A stretch of DNA of 64,000 bases, from NCBI GenBank assembly GCA_026770575.1, contig MU657176.1:331129-395128 (forward strand). The letters run 5' to 3'. Source of the stretch: Pelagophyceae sp. CCMP2097. Lineage: Eukaryota > Sar > Pelagophyceae. Of this stretch, positions 31,734-43,397 are shown piece after piece. Below the pieces are notes generated by a model that had not been told where the DNA came from, made no database searches, and saw nothing but the letters and a program-made list of their open reading frames with translations. How positions within the stretch are numbered: position 1 is the stretch's first letter; each line of letters begins with the position of its first letter. The position numbers were made by a program, and so were the translations under genes.

Positions 31734-32402
31734 ATGGAGGACGCCTTTGAGGCCGCGAGGCGATTCTCCGAGGCCGCGGCGCAGCGCCGGCAGTGCGTCC
31801 TTGCTTGCCCGCCAGCCCGTTTGTGCACCGCACCGACGATTCGTAGGGCGAAAAAAACGCACCTGTCCCAGTTCCGCAGCGACGTGCTCTCGCGCGTGCG
31901 CGTCCAGAAGACCAAGGCAAAGCGCGCGCACGCAGTCGACGGATGGTCGCACATGCCCCCGTCCGCCGCAAAGGTCGCCGCTGAGGCCGACGCCGCGGCC
32001 GCCTCCGAGTTGGGCGCGTCGTCGCTCCTCGTGCACGACGAGGCGACGTCCGAGCCGTCGGAGGAAGGCCTCGCCTTTGAGCACCTCGCCTTTGAGCCCC
32101 CCCGCCCCGCCTTTGAGGCCCCCTTCCCGGACTCGCCGCCGCCGTTCCCGCACGCGCACCCTCGGCCAGAGGTCGCCCCGTTCGACGACGACGCGTCGGA
32201 GGAGCCCGACGACGACTCTACCGTTCCGGCGGGCGACGCCGCGGAGGAATACGACGAGCCGCGGCCGCCGCTGCCGCGGCCGCGACCGCCGCGCGCTGCG
32301 GGCCACGGCTGCCGCGTCGCCGACTTTACGCACGTCGAGGTCTCCGAGAGCCGCCACCACCGCACAGCCGCGCTGCTAGCGCTCGCCCAGGCCCGGTGCT
32401 GA
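31734..32402 (+). CDS. Hypothetical acidic, Pro-rich protein
   Basis: Two exons: MEDAFEAARRFSEAAAQRRQ, a GTGCGT...TAG intron (about 31793-31848), then AKKTHLSQFRSDVLSRVRVQ and KTKAKRAHAVDGWSHMPPSA. The rest is disordered: repeats of (L/R)AFEHLAFEPPRPAFEA, an acidic run FDDDASEEPDDDS and a Pro/Arg-rich stretch before a short C-terminal helix (TAALLALAQ). About 200 aa. No domain is recognised. The gene converges on the helicase gene with 81 bases between stops. Confidence 0.5.
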   Translation: MEDAFEAARRFSEAAAQRRQCVLACPPARLCTAPTIRRAKKTHLSQFRSDVLSRVRVQKTKAKRAHAVDGWSHMPPSAAKVAAEADAAAASELGASSLLVHDEATSEPSEEGLAFEHLAFEPPRPAFEAPFPDSPPPFPHAHPRPEVAPFDDDASEEPDDDSTVPAGDAAEEYDEPRPPLPRPRPPRAAGHGCRVADFTHVEVSESRHHRTAALLALAQARC

Positions 32403-32483
32403 TCGGAATTGCCCCTTGTAATTCATTACCCGTCCCTACGACGGTCCCCGACGGCCGAATTCAAGTCATTGGCGCGTGCGGAC

Positions 32484-34612
32484 TCACTCGACGGGCAGCG
32501 AGATGCGCCAGCCCGGCGGGAGGCCGCTTTTCGCTTCTTCGAGGACTGCGTCGAGCTTGGCCGTGGGGACGTCGACGAGCGCGGACCGCTTGCTTGCCGA
32601 GAGGTTGATACGGTCGAGCTTGCCCGACCCCAGGGCCTTGAGCGTCTTGACGACGTCCGTCGGCGAGAGCTCGTTTGCAGTCTCGTCGACGTCGACGCGG
32701 AGCCTAGCGGGACGTCGTCCGGGGAGGCCAATGCGGGTGCATTTAGGCGACTCACGTGCGCTCGGCGGCGCGCGCGGTGAGGAGCGACCGGGCCACGGGC
32801 AGCGTCGTGAGGCCCGAGAGGGCGGCGAGGGCGCGCGCCTCGGACCTCGGCACGGTCATGCGTTCCATAATGGCGTCGACGAGCGCGTCCGGGATGGTCT
32901 CTTGTTCCTACACCAAAAAACGATCGCGTTGCGGCACATATACCGCAACGGATCCAAAGGGCCTCGGGCCTCGGGCCGAGGCGTCGACGCACGTTGAGCG
33001 CGCGCTTGACGGCGGCGTCGACGACGTCGTTGGCCGACGGCGGCGCGATGGGCTTGAGGAGCGAGGGGGTCTACATTTTCAAGGCGTCGATGCTCCGTCA
33101 AGATCCTCACAAGGCGGAGAGGGAGTCGTGAGGCACCTTTGTGGTGTCTGCGAGCTTCTTGAGGAGCATGCGCTCGCCGGCCTCTGGGTCGAAGACGAGG
33201 ATGGACGTGCACGAGTCCCGCGTGGCAGTCTGCTCGCGGCCAGCACGGCCGCTGCGGTGCGCGTACAATTCATGATCAAAAGTGCCCTCGACGCCGGCGC
33301 GCCGCGGCACGCCGAGCTGGACGACGAGGCCGACGTTCGGCAGGTCCAAACCGCGTGAGGCCACGTCCGTGGCGACGAGCACGCTACGGCGCGCCTCGCT
33401 CGAAGCGACGGCCTTGATGGCGCGCCTGCGCGCCTGCGGGTCCAAGTCGCCGTGGAGCATCTGGACGTCGAAGTAGCGCGTGCCGAGCGCGACGCGCAGC
33501 GACTCTGCGAGGTCGCGGACCTCGGAAATTGACCGAGCGAAGACTAAAGCCAGCGGTGCGTCGCGCGTCGCTAAAACGTCGGCAGTCACACCGGCCCACT
33601 CCGCATTCACGGCGGCGAGGCTCAGGTGCTCGATGCGCTCCGTCCTCGCGATATCTTCCGCGTCGACGAAGGAGTCGTCGGCTTCGACTTGCATGGCGCC
33701 GCGGGCAAACTTGCGCACTTTCGCCGTAATCGTCGCCGACAGCAAAACGAGCTGGTAGTCGTGGTCCATCGAGTCCATGAACCGTCGGACTTCGGGCGTG
33801 TCCTGCTCGTCCAGCAGAGCGTCGGCCTCGTCGAATACGAACGTCTCCAACGCCGAAAGCGTGAGCTCCACAGTCTCGCCCTTGACGCCGCGCGTCCCGC
33901 GGCGGAGCAGCTCCGCCAAGCGGCCGGGCGTCGCCACCACAATGTCGGCGCCGCCCTTGGACCGTAGAGACGCGATGCTGCGCTCCATCGGAGCGCCGCC
34001 GTAGCAAGTCGCCACGTTGACCGGAGCCTCGTCCGAGTTCTCGCGCAGGTTGTTGGCAAAATAGGCGAATTCCTCGCCGATCTGCCGGCACAGCTCGCGC
34101 GACGGCGCGAGGACGATGCACCGCGGCGCGGGGACCGGGCGCACGCGCTTCACCTTGTCCGCGGGCGCCACGCCGGCGGCCGCCGCGTCGCGGCCGGCCT
34201 TGGTCGCGGCGGCGGCGGCGGCCGAGGGCAGCCGCGGCGTCGCGGAGAAGCGCGCGAGCATTGGCAGCGCGTAGGCGAGCGTCTTGCCGGTCGCTGTGGG
34301 CGACTGCACCACCAGGTCAAGCCCGTCGCGCACGGCCGCGTAGGACCGCCGCTGCACCGGCAGCAGCGACTTGAAGCCGCGCGCCACCAACGCGCGCGCC
34401 AGCGCCGGCGGCACGAGGTCCATGCCGTCGCCTCCGGCGTCGGCAGTGTCGATGTCGCCGCCGTCGTCGCTCTGCGCCGCGCGTTTCCGGCCGGCCGGCC
34501 GCGCCGGCCCGCATTGCAGCGCGGCGGCGCAGGCGCAGAGCAGCGCCGCCTGCCGCCATCGCCGGCCGCCGAACGAACCCATCTGCGGTCCGGTTGAAGC
34601 CGACTCGACCAA
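32484..34612 (-). CDS. DEAD-box RNA helicase, probably organellar
   Basis: All helicase motifs occur in order: FKSLLPVQRRSYAAV (Q motif), SPTATGKTLAYALP (I), APSRELCRQIGEE (Ia), TPGRLAELLRR (Ib), VFDEADALLDEQ (II), LLSATITAK (III), LALVFARSISEVRDL (IV), ATDVASRGLDLPNVGLVVQ (V) and YAHRSGRAGR (VI). The start contains MGSFGGRRWRQAALLCACAA, a hydrophobic leader that could be the signal part of a plastid presequence. After TTK three small exons follow (TPSLLKPIAPPSANDVVDAA; EQETIPDALVDAIMERM; RLRVDVDETANELSPTDVV) and the protein ends GWRISLPVE at 32484. The C-terminal helical part resembles that of bacterial-type or chloroplast DEAD proteins. First ATG at 34612, alternative at 34582. Confidence 0.88.
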
Positions 34613-34946
34613 CGTTGAAGCCGACTAGTGAACTCGGCAAGCCGGCGCGCTCCGGATCTCGACGGAGGCGTCCGGGGTCAGGACCGAGATGCGGACCGCG
34701 TCCGGGCAGCGAACGCCCTCTCCGCGCGGTCGCTTGGCGCGCTGAGCAAGAACTTGACTCCGCAACTTGGCGAAGGACTCAGAGTAGTCTCAACGATCAG
34801 AGTGCAAGGAGGAATCCTAGGCCTGGAAAAGTTCGAATTCTTCGATCGCGAGACGGGCCGACGTCGCGGGCGACGCGATCTCGGTCCATATTCGTTGCAC
34901 CGCGGCGGCCTTCCGTCTCGAGACGTCTCCCAGGGCCGGCGACGCC
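34613..34946. promoter_or_regulatory. Divergent upstream region of helicase and PDZ genes
   Basis: Gap of 334 bases between two divergent starts. The direct repeat gttgaagccgact (about 34590 and 34614) straddles the helicase start. No other element is seen. Confidence 0.35.
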
Positions 34947-37608
34947 ATGTCGTCGCTCGCCGCCTTTTTGGCCTGGGACCCCTTGAACCGGCGGGCGTAT
35001 GTCGACGCGGCCGAGCCCGCGCCGACGATCGAGACGTTCCTGCGGCGCGACTCGCACGGCGGCTTTGGCGTCTTCTTCGACGTCCCGTCGAGAGGCGTCA
35101 TCCGCCGCATCGCAAAACGGCACGACGGCACCACCGACGGCCGGGACAAGCTCGCAGTCGGCGACACCATCGTCCGCGTGAGCAGCAACGTCGAGTCGGC
35201 GCCGAGAGCGGCACGACACTGAGTGACACGACACCGAGTGGAATACGGCGTAGGTGGGCGGCGCGCCGTGCGAGTCGGCCGAGGCGGTGATGCGCCTGAT
35301 GACTCAAGCCGAGGCGCCGCTCCTGGCGGTGACCGCGCTGCGGACGTCTGCGAGCCCGGCTGCAGCGACCCGCGGTCCGGACACCGCTCCAAGGGAGCAG
35401 AAGGAAGACGACTCGCCGCTGCCAGGCCAGCGCGTCCCTCTCGCACGGCTCCGGGCGCTCGTGCTGCCGGCGCAGGACCCCGCGGCGTCGTTGCCGTGGG
35501 CCTCCAGCTCGGGGTCGCACGATGGGGACCAGGACCTTATCGAATCCGAGGCGCGGCGGACGCTCGCGCCGCCCGTCGCCGACGACCTCGGAGCGCCTTC
35601 CGGCGCCGGAAATCAGTCGGTGCGCAGTGCTCCTGGGGCCTGCGCTGCCGGCGTGGCGAAGGCGGCTTATCCTTCGACCAAGCCGCCGCCGAATGCGACG
35701 CTTGCCGCGGCCATCGGCCGCGAGCTCGCGCGGCAGGGTTCGCGCGCCGAGGCGCTCGCCGCCGGCCCGCGCGCGCCGCCGGGGGCGCCGGGCGGCGACG
35801 AGCCGCTCTCGGCGATGGATAGCGCGGCCGATCTGGGCTACGCGCGGCCGGTGTCGCGCCTCGCGCGCGCGGTGCGGCACTTCACGGCGACGGCCACCGT
35901 TGCGGTCCGCGCCGACTTTTGCTGCGCGGCGGATGCCGAGTCGGCGACGAAAGCCGTGCTCAACGTCGGCGCGCTCGTGGTGCCCGACGTCTTGCTCGTC
36001 CAATCCCTCCTCGCCGTCGCCGACGTCCTCAAGCGGAGCGCCGTGGGCGCGCGGCGCCGCGACGCGGTTTATGGCCTCGAAGAGGTCTCGCGGCGCGTGA
36101 AGCGGGCGCGCGACCTCGCGTCGCTCTCCGCGAGCCTCCGCGACGCGTCGGCGCGCGAACTCTCGCACGCCGACTGCGACGCGACGCTCCACGCCGCATT
36201 TGTCGCGCTCCGCGAGGCCATCGTCGCCGCGGACCTCGCGCGCGTCGCCGCACGGGAAGCGCACCGACTCGTGTCGCCGGCGTCTTTGTGAAGAGCGTGC
36301 TGGTAATCTTTGTGGTCAGCCACGTCCTCGTTAGATCTCGGCGCACGACAGAACCCTTGCCGACGTCTTCCTGTCGTCGTCTGAGGACGTCGCGGCGTCA
36401 GAGGCCGAGGGCAGTGCCACTTGCGTTGCGGACCAAAAAGTGGCGCGCGAGGACATGACGCTCGACGAGGCGCCGACTTTGGACGTGCCCGAGGACCCAC
36501 TCGTCGCCGAGGCACGGCGCTGCGCGGCCGCCTTTGCCGGCCTGTTTGCGTCGCGCGTCGGGGCCTCGCTGCGCTGCGTCGTCGAGCTCGAGCAGCTCTG
36601 CGCCGGCGACTTGGACCGCGCCGCCGCCGCGCTGGCGGCGGCCGAGGCTTTGTGGGCGGGCGAGGACCGAATCGCGCGAGAAGCGCTGCGGGCGCACTTT
36701 GAAGAACGAGAGCACTCGCTCGCAGATTCGCAAAAGGTCTCTGCCCTCTCTTTGGCGCGCGACACGGACGACGTCATTGCCCTCGCCGAGGCGTCGAGCG
36801 AGTCGCTCCTGGCGCGGCTTGGAAACGCCGACGATGGGCGGCTGAAGGAGTACTTTGATCTGACGCAAGAATCTCTGGCAGCGAGAGCGGCCCTTTTACA
36901 GAGGCAGATCCGGCAGCGCGAGGCGGCCATCTTAGCGCTCGACCAGGCCGCGCGCGACGCCGACTGCGCCTGGCGCGACGACGAGCGCCAGCGCGCGGCC
37001 CGCGGCAAAACGCGCGCGAGGTTGAGGGAGCGTACGGCGGCGAACGCAAAACTCCTCCGCCTCGCCGCAATCGCGTGCTCGCGCGCCTCGATGATCAAGC
37101 GCACGGCGCTCCGGTCCACGCGCGACGACGTCGCTGCCGCCGCCCAGGACGTCGTCGCCACGGCTGAGGCGATCGTGGAGCTCGACGCTGTGCGTTTGTA
37201 TGGAGAGACCCCGTTTCCCGTGGATTGAGCGTTTTCAAGCGGCTCCCAAAGTCTGCGGGCCTTTGAGGAACGGCGCGTCAGGATCTGCGGCTGGCGCACG
37301 CGCGGCTCGTCGTTTTCGCGGCCGACTTTGAGTTTAAGCGAGCCGCGCAGTTGCGCGCGCGTTTCCCGGGCGGCGCGGCGTGCGACGCCACGGACCGCGC
37401 CAAGCTGCTTCTACAGGGCGTCAACGCGACGAAGATCCAGCTGCACCGCCTCCGCGAGGCCCGCGGCGCCGCGCGCGGGGCCGACGTCGCGGAGGCGCTG
37501 GCGGAGCTCGCGAGAGTCGACGGGAAAATGGCCACCATCGACATCGACGGCGCAGAAGCGCGGGGGCCATCCGTCTACGCCGTCTACGACGATGGGGCCG
37601 ACGACTAA
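34947..37608 (+). CDS. PDZ-domain protein with long helical region
   Basis: Exon 1 reads MSSLAAFLAWDPLNRRAYVD, then TIETFLRRDSHGGFGVFFDV and GRDKLAVGDTIVR, the core of a PDZ domain. A GTGAGC...GTAG intron adds VGGAPCESAEAVMRLMTQAE, completing the fold at about residues 25-110. A long Ala/Arg/Glu-rich region follows (SATKAVLNVGALVVPDVLLV, SRRVKRARDLASLSASLRDA). After an intron near 36263-36330 it continues DVFLSSSEDVAASEAEG and a coiled-coil stretch ending YGETPFP. The last exon (from about 37279; DLRLAHARLVVFAADFEFKR) ends DDGADD at 37608. About 800 aa. Likely a scaffold; partners unknown. Confidence 0.7.
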
Positions 37609-37929
37609 GACCGTCTCGTCTCGGGTCACCGATAGAGGGGAACAATTCCTAAATAGCCTCCACTTGACCAATTTTGCGCCACGTCCGCTCGAATCGGGTT
37701 TGCTTGGAAAAATCAATTTGAATCGTCGAAATTTTATCAAAATTTCGAATTGTTCTGAAAGACTTTTTGGGCTTTGGATTTGTCAATAAGCCAGATTTGT
37801 AGAATTTATCAAGTCTAATATTTAGCGACTGAATTCAATTTTCAGATTCACGCTTCGGCCGGCGCGCGGTCACGCGTGGCAGTCGTTTCTGGACCCCACG
37901 ACCACCTTGGGCTGCACGCCCGCGCCCGC
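37609..37929. other. AT-rich intergenic island
   Basis: This gap differs sharply from its surroundings: from about 37640 to 37850 A and T predominate, with runs such as aatttgaatcgtcgaaattt. It contains the perfect inverted repeat cgaaatttt-atc-aaaatttcg at about 37725-37746. No gene is present. It separates the PDZ gene stop from the start of the large kinase gene. Confidence 0.7.
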
Positions 37930-40900
37930 ATGCACGGCGGCGAGGGCGTCGGGGCGGTGGTCGGGGGCATGTATAAGCTCGGGACTGTCATTGGGCACGG
38001 CTCGTCTGGCGTCGTGCATCAAGCGTACCAGCAGACCACGGGCGCGCGCCGCGCTTCGGATACGCAACGTCGGCCGGAAGCCTCGGTGGCCTTGGTTGGC
38101 TCCGCCGAGCCGAGGCGTCTCTCGAGTATCGGAGCCGCGGCGTTTTGTATTGGGGCTCGAGTCGCGGAGCCTTATTTGTAGGCGTTTGTCGCCGTCAAAA
38201 AGGTGAAAAAGCTCTTCTGCGAGGGCCACATCGCGCGCGAGATCGAATTGTTGGCCAAGCTCGAGCACCCGAACATCGTTAAGTACTTTGACGTCGTCGA
38301 CAGCCACGCCGACGGTGCGCCGTCGCCGCCGCCGACCGACGCACTCAATCGACGCGCCCATGCGCCGCACGCCTGCTGCGGCAGGCCACCTGTACATCGT
38401 CCTCGAGTACATGGAGAACGGTTCGCTCTCGGGCGTGCGCGCGCGCTACGGCAACTTTTCAGAGGCGGTGTGCTCAATGTCCTTTCGCCCTGCGTCATCG
38501 GAACACCCCAAACCCGGACCGTCGCGAGGCGTTGGCCGTGCTCCGCTCACTGCCGCCGCCGCAGGTACATGCGGCAGGTCGTCTCGGGCCTCGAGTACCT
38601 GCACGCGCAGGGCGTCTTGCACCGCGACATCAAGGGGGCCAACATCCTCACGACCAAGGACGGTGCGCCCGAGAGAGGCGACCCATGAAGCCCTGCAAAG
38701 CCTTTGGCCTTTGAGAAGACGCCGCCCTCGTGCAGGTGTGGCCAAGCTGGCTGACTTTGGCGTGGCCTGCGCGGGGTCGGACTCTTCTGTGCTGGACGAG
38801 AACGTCGTCGGCTCTCCGTACTGGATGGCCCCCGAAATCATCGAAATGTCGGCGCCGCCGAGCACCGCCTGCGACATCTGGCCAGCCCGCCGCGCCCTTT
38901 GGCAAACGTGCGAGGGTGAAGAGCAGTCGGAGGCAACTCGTCGCGGCCTTTGTCCGTCGTGGCTTTTGTCCGAAAGCGGCCTTTGTCCGAAGCGTGAGCG
39001 TAGGTCGCTGGGCTGCACGATCCTCGAGCTGACGGAAGGCCAGCCGCCGCACTTCGACCTCTCGCCCATGCAGGCGCTCTTCCGAATAGTCTCCGACGAC
39101 GCGCCGCCGCTGCCAGCCGGCGCGTCAGAGGCGCTACGAGGCTTTTTGCTGCGCTGCTCACGCCCGCGTCCATCGGCGAACCGGGCGTCGGGAACCGTCG
39201 CAGCGACGACTGCGAGGAGTCGCGCGCAGCAGAGGCCGGGATGCGCCGCGGAAGACCCGCGTGGGCGTTGGACGCGGAGGACGGGGCGGTCGGGCGCCGC
39301 GACGTTTGGTGGTCGCCATGATCGTCGATGTCGCCAATATCGTCGATGCTAGGCTTCCACCGCGAGTCAGTGCTGCGGTCCACGGCGGCGGCGCTGCTCT
39401 CGCACGCCTGGCTCAAGCACACGGCGGTTCAGGACGCGCGCTTTGCGCCGGACGCGTTTGCGGCGACGCCGACGGCGGGCGCCCGCCGCGCATCGGAGAC
39501 GCCGAGCCCTTTGGGGCTCACGTACTCGCCGTCCGAGGACTCTCGGTCCTCGGCGCTCTCGCCGGCGGCGCTGGCCTCGTACGCGGACGACGAGGACGAG
39601 GACTACGACGTCGGCTTCTCCCGCGCCGACGACGACGACTGTTTCGGCGACGCGTTGCGGCGGCGGCCCCAGGACCTGCGCGCCTCGGCGTCGCCGTCGC
39701 TCGATTCGGCGCCGGGCGACGACGACGCGATTTCGGGTTTTGGCCGCGGCTGCGCAGGCAGCGAGCGCGGCAGCGAGCAGTCCCTCCACGCCGGCGACCC
39801 CTTCGGCGGCCTCTTCGACACGGAGCTAGACTTCCTCCACGATGACGACCGCGAGCTCCGCACGCGTAGGACGCACGAACTCCAGGTCCGTCGCGACGGC
39901 CGCGCGGCGCTTTCCATCCCGCGTCGATTAGGCGCAGTACGCACAGCTGGCCCTGGGCTTCGGTCCGCTCTGCGACAGCGACGACGACGCGCCGCGCGAC
40001 GCCGCGCGCGAGCTCGCCGCGCTCGAGGCCGCCTGCGCCGCCCTCGCCGCGCTCGTCGAGGCGCAGCATGACGACGCCTCGGACGACGCGCAAGAGTCCG
40101 CGCTCGACGCGCGGAACGCCCAGAGTTCGGGGTGCGTGCGTCCTGAGACGGGGGGGGGGGGTCCTGAGACTGCGCGTCCTCCTGCCGGGGCTCTCTCGAC
40201 TGGGGCCCGACGGGGTCCGGTATGGTCTCGGCCCAGGTCATCCGAGGCCGCCGCCGTGTCGCTCTTCGAGGCCCTGGAGCGCGCGGCGGACCGCGGCACG
40301 CGCGCGGCCTACGCCGACCAGACGCGCGCCGCCCTTGCCGTCCTCGGGCTCGCGCAGTGCGTCGTCGACAAATCCGACGAGGCCGCGCTGCGGCTCGTCG
40401 GTGCGCCCGCGACTCGCGCGGCGGACCATTGACGGCGCTTCGCAGGCCTCGGCGTGGCGCAGACGCTGACGCGGCTCCTCGAGGGCGCGCCCGCGGCCGT
40501 GCGGTGCGCCGTCGGTTCCGTTTTGGCGGCGCTGCTGAGGCACTCGGCGGCGGCGCGACTCTTCGTCGCCGGCGGCGGCCTCCGCCTCGCGGTGGCGCTG
40601 CTGCCATACGACGCCGAAGAAGAAACGCCGCTGAAATCGGCCATGCGGCGGCTGCCGTCGGACTTTTCCGACCACGGATATGAGGCGCACGACGGCGGTT
40701 CAGCAGACGACACGGCGGCCTGCGCGGCCGCCGGCGCGGGCGTCGACGCCATCCTCCTCCTCATCGACCGGGCCTCTGGCCTGAGCCACGGCACGCCGTC
40801 GCGAGCCCGCGCCCCGTAAAGAACGCGACCAAAAACGGAGACGGGACGGAGCGTCGCGGCGGCGGCGCGGCGGCCCCGACGAGCCGGTGTAGGTCGGAGC

Positions 40901-42640
40901 CGGTCGTGTCGCGGCACGCGCTCTGCCGAGTCCTCGCGCAGCACGGTGCGGCGCGGCGCCTCGCCGCGGCCATCGACGGCCTGCTGCAGTGCGACGACCG
41001 CGCGGGCGACCACGCGGCCGCGGGTGGCGCCGTCGGCGCGGCCGTCGACGATGCGACGACGGACTCGCGCGGCCGCGGCCGGGCCGTCGCGCTCCGCGCC
41101 GCGCAAGCGCTCGGCCGGCTCAGCAACGGCGACGCTGCCACGAAAGAGTCGCTCGCACGGTGCGTGCGCCCGCGCGCCCGACGCGGGGCGCCTCTCTTGG
41201 ACATTTTGCCGTGCGTTGGAGCGCCGCGTCTTAGGCGGCGGACGATGCGGCCGGTGCTGGCGGTGCTGCGCGCGGCGCCGCGGCGCGTGGCCGCGTCATG
41301 GGACGACGGGGCGGCGCGGACGCAGGCGGACCTCGCGCTGGCGCTGCTCAAGGCTTTGAAGGCGCTCTGCATGGCGTCGGCGACGGCGGTGGACTCTGTC
41401 GTCAAGTGCGGAGCGATCGAAGTCGTCCTCGGCCTCCTCGGCGCCGTGCAGGATGACAGCGGCGCGCGGCGCGCGAGGGGCACAAGGCCGTTCCCGCGGC
41501 GCGACGAGCTCGAGGACCAGCTCGTGCCCTGCGTCTACTACCTCTGCCGCATCGACCGGTCTAGGCTGGCGCGCGCGGCGGCGTGCGGCGGCGCGGCGCG
41601 GCTGGCGAGCTGCGTCGCGCGGCGGCGGCACCTCAAGCAGTTTGCTTTGGCCGTCCTTTGCGAGTTTTGCCACGCCGCGTCGTCGGAGCACGCCGCCGCA
41701 GCGTCCATCGCCGACGAGCTCTGGCGAGCCGGCGGCGTCGGCCTCTTCACCGCGTGCCTCCTCGCGGAAGCGTACTGGGGCGTCCGCGCCCTCGCCGCCC
41801 TCGCCGCGTGGCTCGCGCACGACGAGACCGGCCGCGTCGAGAAGGAGCTTTGTGAGGGCGCCGCGCGGAGCCCAGCGCCCCGCAATTTTCCTCGACTCGC
41901 CGGCCCCGCGGCCTCGCATGCGTGCGTCCTAGGGCCGCCTCGTCGCGCTGCTGCGCGGCGCGCAGCGCGCCGAGTTTGAGCACGCGCTGCCGCCGCTGCG
42001 AGACGCGCTGCAGACGCCGGCGGCGGCGCCACGGATTCCGGAAACATGACATGTTGCAGATGCAGTCAGGGGTGGGCGCCGGGAAAGAGCCTCGTCGTGG
42101 TCGTACGCACGAGTGTGCGTCGACTGTGGCCGCTTTAGGTCGCCGAAGCTCGCGGCGGCGCTGCTCGCCGCCGAGGGCGGCGACGGCGGCGGCGGCGCCC
42201 CGCACGGCTTGGCCGTCGAGCTCGCGCTGCGCCTCGAGCGACACAAGTCGGCCATCGTGCGCAAGTGAGGGCGCGGACCATCGCGGCAGTCCGACGCACC
42301 GACGCCCCCGACTCTCCAATGTAGGGCGCTGCTCGAGATCCTGCGCACCGTTCTCCAGGCGGCAGAGGCGCCAAAGCAGCTGTGCGTCGTCTGCCGTCGA
42401 ACGTGGGCTCTGTATACCGCCGCCGCGCACGGCCGCGGCGCCCACCGCGCCGCGTCTAGGCTCGTGGGCACGCCCGGCCTCCTCGGCACGCTCACAGTCA
42501 TCTGTGCGCAGGACACGCGGCACGTGCTCGTGCACGATCTGGCCTGCTCCATTGTCCACTCGCACGCGCCTCTCGCCCAGGGCGCCTCCAACGGCGCCTT
42601 CTTCGCCGACGCCGGCGACGCCGGCGACGAAGATTGGTGA
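37930..42640 (+). CDS. MAP3K-epsilon/SepH(Cdc7)-type kinase with ARM-repeat tail
   Basis: Ser/Thr kinase of the septation/cytokinesis-linked MAP3K-epsilon, SepH and Cdc15-like group. Domain pieces by exon: [20 protein letters not shown] (Gly loop), [15 protein letters not shown] (Lys), [113 protein letters not shown] and [15 protein letters not shown]. An acidic Ser-rich linker follows ([20 protein letters not shown]). The rest is a helical armadillo-like array ([51 protein letters not shown]), ending AGDEDW at 42640. Three kinase-domain introns need GC donors (38044, 38881, 39156). ATG 37930 is first in frame; 37969 is an alternative. All kinase residues are intact. Confidence 0.88.
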
Positions 42641-43124
42641 CGGAAAACGGCGCCTGTGCCCGCCGCCAAACTGTCGTGTAATGTATCGCCGTCTCCGGTC
42701 GGCGGGCCCGTGGCGCGGCGGCGGAAGGCCCCCGCCGGCGACTCAGTGCGAGGGCCGCGACAAGGCTCCTCGGAACAGAGGAGGAGGCGGCCCATCATGT
42801 CGTGGTGATCGCTCCTCCCCCGGGACGAGTCGTCCCAGCCCCGCCCCGCCTCGAGCGGCGCGGTGTCGTAGAGGACTCACGTGGTTGGGCCCTACCTTCG
42901 TGGGTACCCCGCTTCATGCTTGGCGCTCGCCGCCCGCGTCGTCAAGAAGAATCTTACTATCAATTCGTAATGTTGGTTCCGTAACTATTGGGCTAGCCTG
43001 CCAGTGAGTGAGAGGGCCCAATGTACAAGTGTTTATATAGAACGACAACGCGACACGCGCCGTGCGCATGTGCAGACCAGCTGTTCAGTCGTGCCAGTGC
43101 ACACTTCCGGGCCACGGCGGCATC
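42641..43124. other. Intergenic, possible promoter
   Basis: The left part is GC-rich 3' flank of the kinase gene. The right part is more balanced and includes tttatatag at about 43031, a TATA-like string roughly 90 bases before the next small ORF. No other gene is seen. Confidence 0.35.
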
Positions 43125-43304
43125 ATGGACCGCGTCGACTGCGAGTTCATCATGGCGCTCTTCGTCTACGTCTACCACAAGGCGTTTGTGCGCGAGTTCC
43201 AAGTCGAGTGGCGCAAGGTCTATTCCAAGGCCCTCCTCCTCCTCCCCGAGCACCAGCAGGCGCTCCACGACGCGCTCGGCGCCTCGCTTCAAGCGGGCGC
43301 GTAA
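43125..43304 (+). CDS. Small ORF or terminal exon, 59 aa
   Basis: ATG 43125 opens MDRVDCEFIMALFVYVYHKA, then VEWRKVYSKALLLLPEHQQA, ending QAGA at 43304. The amphipathic, protein-like composition with aromatic and charged residues suggests real coding sequence, either a small gene or the last exon of a spliced one. A TATA-like string lies upstream. No family is recognised. It converges on the ABI-like gene. Confidence 0.35.
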   Translation: MDRVDCEFIMALFVYVYHKAFVREFQVEWRKVYSKALLLLPEHQQALHDALGASLQAGA

Positions 43305-43397
43305 ACCGCCCGGCTCGCTCCGTCTCACTCTGCATAACACGCGACTGGGACGAGCAGGCTCCTGGGCCGAACCTGGTCGGAACCATTCTTTAGTGCC

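Noticed and set aside
40149..40162. Run of about 13 G as a possible regulatory G-quadruplex
   Set aside because: It lies in an intron-like stretch of the kinase gene. A single run without further G-tracts is equally well a sequencing or replication-slippage feature.
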